NCBI GenBank assembly: GCA_903916255.1
Contig: CAIWVW010000114.1
Coordinates: 1 to 42,405, forward strand
DNA length: 42,405 nucleotides
Reading direction: 5' to 3'
Source of the DNA: an uncultured Bacteroidota bacterium
Lineage (GTDB): Bacteria > Bacteroidota > Bacteroidia > JABEUT01
In this document: one piece after another, positions 18,837 through 24,855 of the stretch
Layout of the letters: every line of letters begins with the position of its first letter
Numbering within the stretch: the stretch's first letter is position 1
Made by a program: the position numbers and the translations under genes
Notes under the pieces: model-generated
What the model was told of the DNA's origin: nothing
Database searches by the model: none
What the model saw: only the letters and a program-made list of their open reading frames with translations

Positions 18837-18890
18837 CTAACTCACGAAATACATATCCACCTCACCTTTATTCCTGGCTTGTATTTTGCC
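18837..18890 (-). pseudogene. Second truncated cyclase tail (last 17 codons)
   Basis: The minus strand reads GKIQARNKGEVDMYFVS followed by TAG, the exact C terminus of the neighbouring adenylate cyclases. Homology ends at 18890. It lies between the Crp/Fnr gene and the membrane protein gene and has no start. With the fragment at 14680-14775 it makes four cyclase tails on the same strand within 6.4 kb. Confidence 0.8.
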
Positions 18891-18908
18891 ATAAAATGGT
18901 AGGACTTC

Positions 18909-19250
18909 TTACCCCTTCACCTTGTCCTGAAAAGCAATGCTGAGCATTACGCCACAAATTACTATCCCGATAAAAACCACAAACAGCAATGCTTTCCGAT
19001 TCCAGCATGCTTTGCTTACTTTCAACAGAATATAGCCTACTAATAGATTAAAACAAGCCCAAAGTATATTGCAGGTTGGCGAAGAGAGCCCTTTACCGGG
19101 TGGGGTTGCAAATGGAGTAGGGAAGGAGTCGCCGGAAATGCCATGTGTAAAATGAGGAACTACATTGGCCAGAAAGAATCCGGCAAAAAATGCAGCGATG
19201 TAGTGATACCACTTGATTTTAATTTCGGTTGAAGGTGTTGTATTTTCCAT
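18909..19250 (-). CDS. Small integral membrane protein of unknown function
   Basis: 113 aa with three predicted TM segments: WYHYIAAFFAGFFLANVVP (about 14-32), CNILWACFNLLVGYILLKV (about 60-78) and ALLFVVFIGIVICGVMLSIAF (about 87-107). The loop between TM1 and TM2 contains HFTHGISGDSFPTPFATPPG. I do not recognise the family. The start at 19250 is supported by a TATATTTG box on the minus strand (19270-19277). It lies alone between the cyclase tail relic and the DUF3857 gene. Confidence 0.65.
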   Translation of the reverse strand: MENTTPSTEIKIKWYHYIAAFFAGFFLANVVPHFTHGISGDSFPTPFATPPGKGLSSPTCNILWACFNLLVGYILLKVSKACWNRKALLFVVFIGIVICGVMLSIAFQDKVKG

Positions 19251-19348
19251 GGGTGGGTATTTATATGTTCAAATATAATTTTTTTTTCAATACAGCAGGA
19301 TTTCAGGGTTGAATGCAGTGTTATAAAGAGATAATAGTGGAAAGGCAA

Positions 19349-21352
19349 TTATTTCTTTTCCAGAATAACCGGCTCTTTCCATTTTTTTATGGCAACATCA
19401 TACAGTTTTTTTAATTCCTTGTATTCGGAAGGTTCAAAAACAGGTACAGTGAATATTAAATTGCTGGTAAATTGTACAGCGCCATCCGATAGTTGTTTTA
19501 CAGTGTATGAGAATTTGGCATGGCCACCGGGAATGGCGTATTCTGTATCGGTTGGTTTTTCAGCCAGCTTGAATCCTGCCGGAATAACTACGATGCTGTT
19601 ATATTTATAATCGTGCGGAAATTCCATGTCTATTGGATATTTCCTGTCGTCTGTTTTTAACGGATTATCGGAAACAGGTTCGTTTAAAAAAGGACGGAAA
19701 AGCACCTTTGATGATTTTGTGCTGTCTGTTTTTTCAAATGACAATGGAGAAGAAGTTGAGTATATTATTGAAAATGGCTCTTCCGGTTTATCCAGCGAAA
19801 ATATTTTAATGCTGTCCGATAAGTGCATTTCTTTATTTTTTAGCAATTGAGTGTTCAGGGTATCATACCCCTTATAGGCATATTTCCTATATTCATAGCC
19901 GCTATAGCCGCTTGCTTTTATATTGAAACGGCAATGTAATGAATCAAAACCCGGTGATATTTTTAGTATCAGGTTTTCCATTATTCCCGAAGGCATTTGT
20001 GGTTTCAGGTCTACCCAGCTGCTGTCATTTTTTTGAACAATATATCCGGCTCCATTCGTACATTGAGGAGGAATGGCATAGTAAGGCAAAGCAGGTTCAG
20101 TAGCATCTAATAATAAAGACAGGCTGTCTGTTTTCACATAACAAACAACATCATTAAAAAGCCCTAAAAACGGATAATTGGTTTTTATTTTTCCATGCCC
20201 GCGGGTACTTATTAATACAGGGTTTGCATTTATACCGGCAGCTTTTAACAAGGCAGTTAAAAAAAGATTAATGGCTGCTGTATTTCCGGATTTATCAGTA
20301 ATAAAATCATCCATTTTTTTATCAGACAAAATATCGTAAGCATAGTTCCAGCTATAAGCAGCCTTAACATAATTAACGATAGTCTTTACTTTTTCAATTT
20401 GCGGTTTTTTATCCAGGTCTAATTGCTTTGCCAGTTTGGCCACATAGTTTTCTTTTGAATACAAATAGCCGCCAAAATAAGTATAGTCCAATAGCAGTTT
20501 ATCTGTAAATGCGGTCCATGTACTCATAAAAGTTTTTCCATTCAAGGCAGTGAATCCTTTTGCATCCCACTTTACAAATTGAAAAGCAATCTGCATTACA
20601 TAATCTTCGGGAGTTGATATAAATGCATCGTCCTTAAAAGCGGGAATATCCTTTAATGCATAGCTGAAAATAAGGTCTTCGTAATGTTGATTACCGATAA
20701 TTCTATCTGTGTTATCTGTCCAAATGTGGGATATTAAATCATTCGTGTCTATATTTTGCATAAGATATCGGTAATGACAGAATGGTGGAATGATAAGCGT
20801 GGCTTGGCTGGAGATTACAGGAATAGTATATTGAAAAAGCCAATTAAAATAGACGTTATAAGGGGATTTAATGGTGTAGGAGATATAAATTACCGAGCCT
20901 ACTTTAACATTTGGCAATGAAAATTTTTCTTCAGTTATTTGATTGGGTATAACGGTCTCTTTAAGTTCACTCATTGCAAAAGGAGAGCGAATAATCTTGC
21001 CATTTTCAAGGTTATAGGTGGCTGCTGAAAGATAAGTCATATCTTCCCCAAAGTTAGTATGATTAAAAAGCCTGATAATGTGTGTTCCATATTCAAGCCC
21101 GGCCTTGGAAAGTATCTTAATCTTTAGAACCCTGGATGAAAATTTTTTAAAATCATATTGATTTTTATCCGCAGCCAGTTGAAAAACTCCTTTGTCCGAC
21201 AATATTACGGCATCCGCAGAGGTGTCTTTATCATACCGGGTCATTTTAAGTTCTTCCAGTAACAAAGAATCGCTTGTACCGGGCATGGTTTGCCCATTTA
21301 CCTGCATACAAATAAGGAATAAAAGCAGAAAAAAATACGCAACTTTATTCAT
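19349..21352 (-). CDS. DUF3857 / transglutaminase-like exported protein
   Basis: 667 aa with a signal peptide (YFFLLLFLICMQVNGQ, about 6-21). Residues about 60-250 correspond to DUF3857 (NLENGKIIRSPFAMSELKE, NVKVGSVIYISYTIKSPY). Residues about 300-420 are a transglutaminase-like core (VKTIVNYVKAAYSWNYAY, then SGNTAAINLFLTALLKAAGINANPVLISTRGHG). The catalytic Cys of true transglutaminases (GNC) appears as GNT, while the later strand (LLLDATEP) is kept, so enzymatic crosslinking is unlikely; this is usual in Bacteroidota members. The C-terminal part is beta-rich. It is probably periplasmic, and no partner can be named from context. Confidence 0.82.
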   Translation of the reverse strand: MNKVAYFFLLLFLICMQVNGQTMPGTSDSLLLEELKMTRYDKDTSADAVILSDKGVFQLAADKNQYDFKKFSSRVLKIKILSKAGLEYGTHIIRLFNHTNFGEDMTYLSAATYNLENGKIIRSPFAMSELKETVIPNQITEEKFSLPNVKVGSVIYISYTIKSPYNVYFNWLFQYTIPVISSQATLIIPPFCHYRYLMQNIDTNDLISHIWTDNTDRIIGNQHYEDLIFSYALKDIPAFKDDAFISTPEDYVMQIAFQFVKWDAKGFTALNGKTFMSTWTAFTDKLLLDYTYFGGYLYSKENYVAKLAKQLDLDKKPQIEKVKTIVNYVKAAYSWNYAYDILSDKKMDDFITDKSGNTAAINLFLTALLKAAGINANPVLISTRGHGKIKTNYPFLGLFNDVVCYVKTDSLSLLLDATEPALPYYAIPPQCTNGAGYIVQKNDSSWVDLKPQMPSGIMENLILKISPGFDSLHCRFNIKASGYSGYEYRKYAYKGYDTLNTQLLKNKEMHLSDSIKIFSLDKPEEPFSIIYSTSSPLSFEKTDSTKSSKVLFRPFLNEPVSDNPLKTDDRKYPIDMEFPHDYKYNSIVVIPAGFKLAEKPTDTEYAIPGGHAKFSYTVKQLSDGAVQFTSNLIFTVPVFEPSEYKELKKLYDVAIKKWKEPVILEKK

Positions 21353-21373
21353 GGTAAAACGGTCTTGTCTATT

Positions 21374-21405
21374 TGCCTGATTGCGGAGAAATTCCGCAAT
21401 AGGCA
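21374..21405. other. GC-rich hairpin between thioesterase and DUF3857 genes
   Basis: TGCCTGATTGCGG and CCGCAATAGGCA pair over 12 bp with one bulged base and a 7-nt loop. No U-tract follows on the minus strand, so it could be a processing or leader structure of the DUF3857 gene rather than an intrinsic terminator. Confidence 0.5.
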
Positions 21406-21495
21406 GATATTAAGGCTGTAATACTACAAATTTTTTAGTCTCCACAATATTGCCAAAATGGATGTTTAAATTAATTGTAGAAATAATTGCAACGT

Positions 21496-21963
21496 TTAAC
21501 TTACACAGGGATTAAACAAATCATCGCTCGGAGTATACTCCTTTGGCAGATAATGATTGTGCGGATGAGGTTTACCATCTTTCAGCGAAACGAATACCAA
21601 ATGTGCATCGCAAATCTTTTCAATATTACCGAATTCATCTTCCTTGGTAACATGCACAAAAACTGAAATAGAGGTTCTTCCTAATTTATATATGGTTGAT
21701 GTCATTTCAATGATATCGCCCAGTTTGGCAGGTTTTAAAAAATCCACTCTATCTATACTCGCGGTAACTGTATTATCGCACTCGGTACTATACAACATCC
21801 TTCGTACAGGCTTCAGTCCGGCAATATCCATTTCAGCCAGAATTTTTCCGCCGAAGAGCGAACCTTTGTAATTTAAATCGTCAGGGAAGACGGTGAAGGA
21901 ATGTATCGCGCTCACATTTTTCAGTTCGCGTTTTTCAGTATTGGCTATTAATTCAAGTTCCAT
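21496..21963 (-). CDS. Acyl-CoA thioesterase, hotdog fold (YciA-like)
   Basis: Hydrolyses acyl-CoA thioesters (predicted). The 155-aa product from the ATG at 21963 shows the hotdog pattern: DDLNYKGSLFGGKILAEMDIAG (about 28-49, with the N..G..FGG..l...D signature of acyl-CoA thioesterases), TVTASIDRVDFLKPAKLGDIIEM and LGRTSISVFVHVTKED. The frame is open to an ATG at 22017, but those 18 residues are not family-like and the conserved region starts after 21963. A structured leader candidate lies upstream (22025-22124), and a TATCTTTG box on the minus strand lies near 22157-22164. Confidence 0.87.
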   Translation of the reverse strand: MELELIANTEKRELKNVSAIHSFTVFPDDLNYKGSLFGGKILAEMDIAGLKPVRRMLYSTECDNTVTASIDRVDFLKPAKLGDIIEMTSTIYKLGRTSISVFVHVTKEDEFGNIEKICDAHLVFVSLKDGKPHPHNHYLPKEYTPSDDLFNPCVS

Positions 21964-22024
21964 AATGGGTATAAGTATGAGGTAATTAAGATGCAGAAAT
22001 AAGAGGGGACAGGACAACAGAGAA

Positions 22025-22124
22025 GGACTATATCATTGTGCTTTTAGCACATGCACCGTCGTGACATAGGCATACAGCAACCCCGATGGGAATTGAACAG
22101 ATATGTTTGTGTTGCCTTCATGTC
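22025..22124 (-). ncRNA. Candidate structured RNA, partly like the 3' core of a group I intron
   Basis: Read on the minus strand, a 62-nt hairpin closed by GACAT/ATGTC and GGCA/TGCC (22063-22124) is followed by a perfect stem-loop GTGCTAAAAGCAC (22038-22050) and then AATGATATAGTCC (22025-22037). That last string, with the preceding hairpin, resembles the P8 and 3' P7 strand of group I introns. The rest of a group I core (P3, P4, P6) could not be identified and the P7 partner is reduced to GAC, so it may be an intron relic or an unrelated leader. It lies in the 5' leader of the thioesterase gene. Confidence 0.35.
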
Positions 22125-22156
22125 TTCGTATACGAATTATAAAATTTGACGCTGCA

Positions 22157-22164
22157 AAGATATG
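22157..22164 (-). promoter_or_regulatory. Candidate -7 box upstream of the thioesterase gene
   Basis: CAAAGATA on the plus strand, i.e. TATCTTTG on the minus strand, with a TTG about 16 bp further upstream. It would give a leader of roughly 185 nt that contains the structured RNA candidate. Confidence 0.45.
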
Positions 22165-22241
22165 TCATTTCTATAATTCAAAACAAGGGGTAAGTGAAAA
22201 ATTTACAAAATGGTAACCTTAGATGCCTATATAATGCACCA

Positions 22242-22319
22242 TGACTTTGTCATTCTGAACGCAGTGAAGAATCTCTTATACAATTGAGATCCTTCGCTCT
22301 GCTCAGGATGACAAAGTCA
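22242..22319. repeat. Long inverted repeat, CATTCTGAACGCAGTGAAGA family
   Basis: The arms 22242-22274 (TGACTTTGTCATTCTGAACG and onward) and 22286-22319 (GAGATCCTTCGCTCTGCTCA and onward) are about 85% complementary around a short loop. It lies between the membrane protein and thioesterase genes and could act as a terminator, but it is a dispersed repeat by type. Confidence 0.75.
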
Positions 22320-22335
22320 CTTTGTAGAAGACCAA

Positions 22336-22917
22336 TTATTTCGCCAACTTCCTCCTCCTAATCATTATCAGCACCACTACCAGCCCATTCATAAAAATTT
22401 GCGTGAGGGGATAAATCCAGGTGGCTATTTCATAATGCTGCAATGCCATGAATGAAAAGAAATGTTTTACAGAATTTAATCCGAAGGAAACAGCTTTTTC
22501 CTCATCGGGAAAATAGTAGCATTTCCAAAGCGTAGGGCCATACCCAAGCACATCAATACTTGCAATTAAAACGACAGAAATGGTAGGGTCTTTGGTGAAA
22601 AACCAAGGGATAAGTGCAAGTAAAGCTACGCTTATAAATAAAATATCCGATAGCGAATATTTTTTATCATATTTTAAAAGTGAAATTATGCCAATCGCCA
22701 AACATACGGTACAAGTAAATCCTGTTGACCATGAACCCGAGCCTCCGCCCTTGGTCCATTGGGCAATAAATACCACGGCAGTTGTCAGCGTCCATAAAAG
22801 CCATGAGAAAGCATGGGGCTTTATTTTGTCTTTAACAGTGCTATGAATATAGATGATGTATGCCGTTAAGCCTAAGCAGACAGCAATAATTCCTAAATAT
22901 GGTTTGAGATTTTCCAT
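22336..22917 (-). CDS. Multi-pass membrane protein of unknown function
   Basis: 193 aa from the ATG at 22917, with about six hydrophobic segments: YLGIIAVCLGLTAYIIYIHS (about 7-26), AFSWLLWTLTTAVVFIAQW, GFTCTVCLAIGIISLL, ILFISVALLALIPWFF, VVLIASIDVLGYGPTLW and a last one near MNGLVVVLIMI. The W.LW..TT motif after TM1 and the GYGPTLWK motif are suggestive of PQ-loop-type transporters, but this is not firm. An in-frame ATG at 22959 would add 14 residues across a repeat arm, so the later start is preferred. Confidence 0.6.
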   Translation of the reverse strand: MENLKPYLGIIAVCLGLTAYIIYIHSTVKDKIKPHAFSWLLWTLTTAVVFIAQWTKGGGSGSWSTGFTCTVCLAIGIISLLKYDKKYSLSDILFISVALLALIPWFFTKDPTISVVLIASIDVLGYGPTLWKCYYFPDEEKAVSFGLNSVKHFFSFMALQHYEIATWIYPLTQIFMNGLVVVLIMIRRRKLAK

Positions 22918-22958
22918 TAAGACAATAATACGGAAAATAGATGGAACGCAATAGAACA

Positions 22959-23058
22959 ATGGAACGCGGATGACGCAGATTGCTTAAGATTTAATATGAC
23001 TTTTAAAACAATTCATATCCGTGTTTATCATAAGCAATCTGCGTCATCCGCGTTCCAT
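22959..23058. repeat. Inverted repeat, ATGGAACGCGGATGACGCAG family, copy 1
   Basis: The arms 22959-22986 and 23030-23058 (the complement, ending CATCCGCGTTCCAT) are almost perfectly complementary around about 43 nt. A second, shorter-armed copy lies at 38389-38465. It fills the space between the TrmO gene and the membrane protein gene. Confidence 0.8.
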
Positions 23059-23519
23059 CACTTCCAGTAATCCCGCATCAATTCCGTCATCCAAGCAGGT
23101 TGGGTAACTTCTTCCCTTGGCAGGAATTCTTTTGCTACGGGTTTAATATCCAAAATAGGTGTATCGTTATCTGCATCCAAACCTTGTACGGTAAGCGTTC
23201 TGCCTTTTCGGGAAATGAGTTTTACGGTAGTCAATCCTAAATGGTTGGGCCTATCCTTCTTACGCTGTGCAAAGATGCCAACCATAGGCCAGTCTTTATT
23301 ACCACGGGGATGCGAGGCACCTTCAACGGTATCGGATTTAGTTGCTTTATCAAAATAAAAAATAATTTCCAAATGTGAGAATGTATCAATTCCATCCAGA
23401 CAAGCTTCCGGTAAATTATCCGAGATAACAATTTCAGAAATTATAGTTCCCCAAAAATCATCTTTCATTCCGCTGCGGGAATTTTTTACGTAGGCTATAG
23501 GGGTGAGGGTAATGTTCAT
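23058..23519 (-). CDS. trmO: TrmO-like tRNA (adenine(37)-N6)-methyltransferase (TsaA/UPF0066)
   Basis: Predicted SAM-dependent methylation of t6A37 in tRNA-Thr, the known role of TrmO. The 153-aa single domain has the family pattern: ITLTPIAYVKNSR (3-15), ISEIVISDNLPEACLDGIDTFSHLEIIFYF (27-56), RGNKDWPMVGIFAQRKKDRPNHLGLTTVKL (72-101) and LTVQGLDADNDTPILDIKPV (109-128). It is shorter than E. coli TrmO and lacks a C-terminal extension, as many homologues do. The first 15 codons are duplicated 290 bp away at the start of the mini-ORF 23631-23813. The symbol is by family; substrate untested. Confidence 0.87.
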   Translation of the reverse strand: MNITLTPIAYVKNSRSGMKDDFWGTIISEIVISDNLPEACLDGIDTFSHLEIIFYFDKATKSDTVEGASHPRGNKDWPMVGIFAQRKKDRPNHLGLTTVKLISRKGRTLTVQGLDADNDTPILDIKPVAKEFLPREEVTQPAWMTELMRDYWK

Positions 23520-23540
23520 AATACAAAATTAATGAATTTA

Positions 23541-23630
23541 CTCTGTGCACCTCCGTGGTTCTCCTGTATTTCTCTGTGTAACTGATATTCTTACACGGAG
23601 GTGCACTGAGAACCACGGAGGTGCACGGAG
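23541..23630. repeat. Inverted repeat with GTGCACCTCCGTGG arms
   Basis: CTCTGTGCACCTCCGTGGTT and the complementary region ending GGTGCACGGAG form an imperfect palindrome of about 90 bp, with the sub-motif ACGGAGGTGCAC repeated in the right arm. The related family ACCACGGAGACACAGAG occurs at 41806-41885 and 42286-42324. It separates trmO from its partial duplicate. Confidence 0.7.
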
Positions 23631-23813
23631 TTAAAAAAGCGATGGATATCTCTTCTTCATATCAGCCATTACTTTTTCATGGCTGAAAACTTTGCCTACC
23701 TTCATAGATTGCAGCGCTTTATCAACTGACATTTTTTCGGATGTAGTCAAGCGAATTCTGCTGCGGGAATTTTTTACGTAGGCGATTGGGGTGAGGGTGA
23801 TTTGGTTTTCCAT
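23631..23813 (-). CDS. Chimeric 60-aa ORF: duplicated TrmO start fused to a short unrelated C-terminal part
   Basis: Residues about 4-18 (ITLTPIAYVKNSRS) are identical in protein sequence to the TrmO N terminus, and the DNA is close to identical over about 45 bp (23755-23801 against 23468-23512). After residue 18 TrmO similarity stops, and the remainder (SVDKALQSMKVGKVFSHEKV followed by MADMKKRYPSLF) resembles the C-terminal end of short antitoxin proteins (GKVFSHEEVM pattern). It has its own CAAATGTA box on the plus strand (23818-23825). It may be a relic of a deletion joining two genes; expression is unknown. Confidence 0.45.
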   Translation of the reverse strand: MENQITLTPIAYVKNSRSRIRLTTSEKMSVDKALQSMKVGKVFSHEKVMADMKKRYPSLF

Positions 23814-23884
23814 TCTACAAATGTAGAAATTACTGTTTATGAAAAAGATTATGTTTGTATGAACATAAATCCGAATAGTACTCT

Positions 23885-24493
23885 ATGAAATATGTAATCC
23901 CCCTCTTTTTGATGCTGTTAATTGCCTCATGTGATTTATATCATCCGAAGGAGATGATTAAAATTGGAGATGAAAGGATTAAAGAAGATAAATCAAAATT
24001 CGATTCTTTAGTAAAAATTAGCAACCGGCTTGCGTTAAATTACTGCACGCTAAGCATATTAACTAGTAACTGTATTAGCGAGATTTATCCTTATGTGGAT
24101 AGTATCAAGGATGTAGGTAATGGAACGGATTTTGATATTGCTCGCAAGGATGAGCAATTCATATTTAGATATAAGCCAAGAAATGACCTGGAAGATATTA
24201 TTGCGGTTAAGGATTTATGGGTTGCTTTTGATTTACAGAATGAAAGAGATGCATACAGGTTTAAGATTGATCAGAGTAGCCACTATGGTAAGATTATTTA
24301 TTGCTTTGATGAAGATAAATTCAAAAAATGTTTTCCAAAGTATCATTACTACAGCGGAAATCAGATTGGAAGTATACCAGATTCTGTCCACTGGGTTTAT
24401 TTTTATGATGGACACTGGGGTATAACAACAAGTTCTGTTTTTCTATGCATTGATTCAACAGAATGCAAAAAAATACTTTCAGATGAAAAATAA
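23885..24493 (+). CDS. Lipoprotein of unknown function
   Basis: 202 aa with a lipoprotein signal (VIPLFLMLLIASC, lipidated Cys16). The mature part is mixed alpha/beta with Cys residues at CTLSILTSNC and CFDEDKFKKCF, and a C-terminal strand region (HWVYFYDGHWGITTSSVFLC). I do not recognise a family. It overlaps the next gene by 11 bp, suggesting an operon of two. Base composition is A+T-rich like the neighbours downstream. Confidence 0.6.
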   Translation: MKYVIPLFLMLLIASCDLYHPKEMIKIGDERIKEDKSKFDSLVKISNRLALNYCTLSILTSNCISEIYPYVDSIKDVGNGTDFDIARKDEQFIFRYKPRNDLEDIIAVKDLWVAFDLQNERDAYRFKIDQSSHYGKIIYCFDEDKFKKCFPKYHYYSGNQIGSIPDSVHWVYFYDGHWGITTSSVFLCIDSTECKKILSDEK

Positions 24494-24833
24494 ATATATT
24501 TATATTATTTTGGCTTTAGGCTTTTTCTTGCTAATAATGATAGCTTTTAAACCCTTAGATAAGGTAATAGAAGAGCGCTATAAAACAGTATTTTACCAAA
24601 GCCTGATATTGATTTTATTGGCAATATTCTTCAAAATTAGATTTAAATCCTTTCAAGGCGCGAAAATGAAGAAATTTGCATTTTACATGTTCATCCTATT
24701 GGCATCATCTGGTTTAGGCATGATTATAAAGTGCGCCTTTTCAGGTGAAATTACCTTCTTAGGACTTATTAATATTGTGGTATCACTTGCTTTTCTTATA
24801 TTATCTTCTTCCAGAATAGGCTTAAGCAAGTAA
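24483..24833 (+). CDS. Small membrane protein, partner of the upstream lipoprotein
   Basis: 116 aa from the ATG at 24483, which overlaps the end of the lipoprotein gene. Four hydrophobic segments: YIYIILALGFFLLIMIAF (about 5-22), VFYQSLILILLAIFFKIRF, FAFYMFILLASSGLGMIIK and LGLINIVVSLAFLILSSS. No catalytic motif or family is recognised. An earlier in-frame ATG at 24450 is less likely because it lies deeper in the upstream gene. The overlap suggests translational coupling and a shared role in the envelope. Confidence 0.6.
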   Translation: MKNKYIYIILALGFFLLIMIAFKPLDKVIEERYKTVFYQSLILILLAIFFKIRFKSFQGAKMKKFAFYMFILLASSGLGMIIKCAFSGEITFLGLINIVVSLAFLILSSSRIGLSK

Positions 24834-24855
24834 GGGCATAAAACTAAAACTTTCT

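Noticed and set aside
22081-22110. tRNA remnant suggested by a TTCAATTCCC string on the minus strand
   Set aside because: No acceptor, D or anticodon arms could be paired around it and the T-stem does not close.
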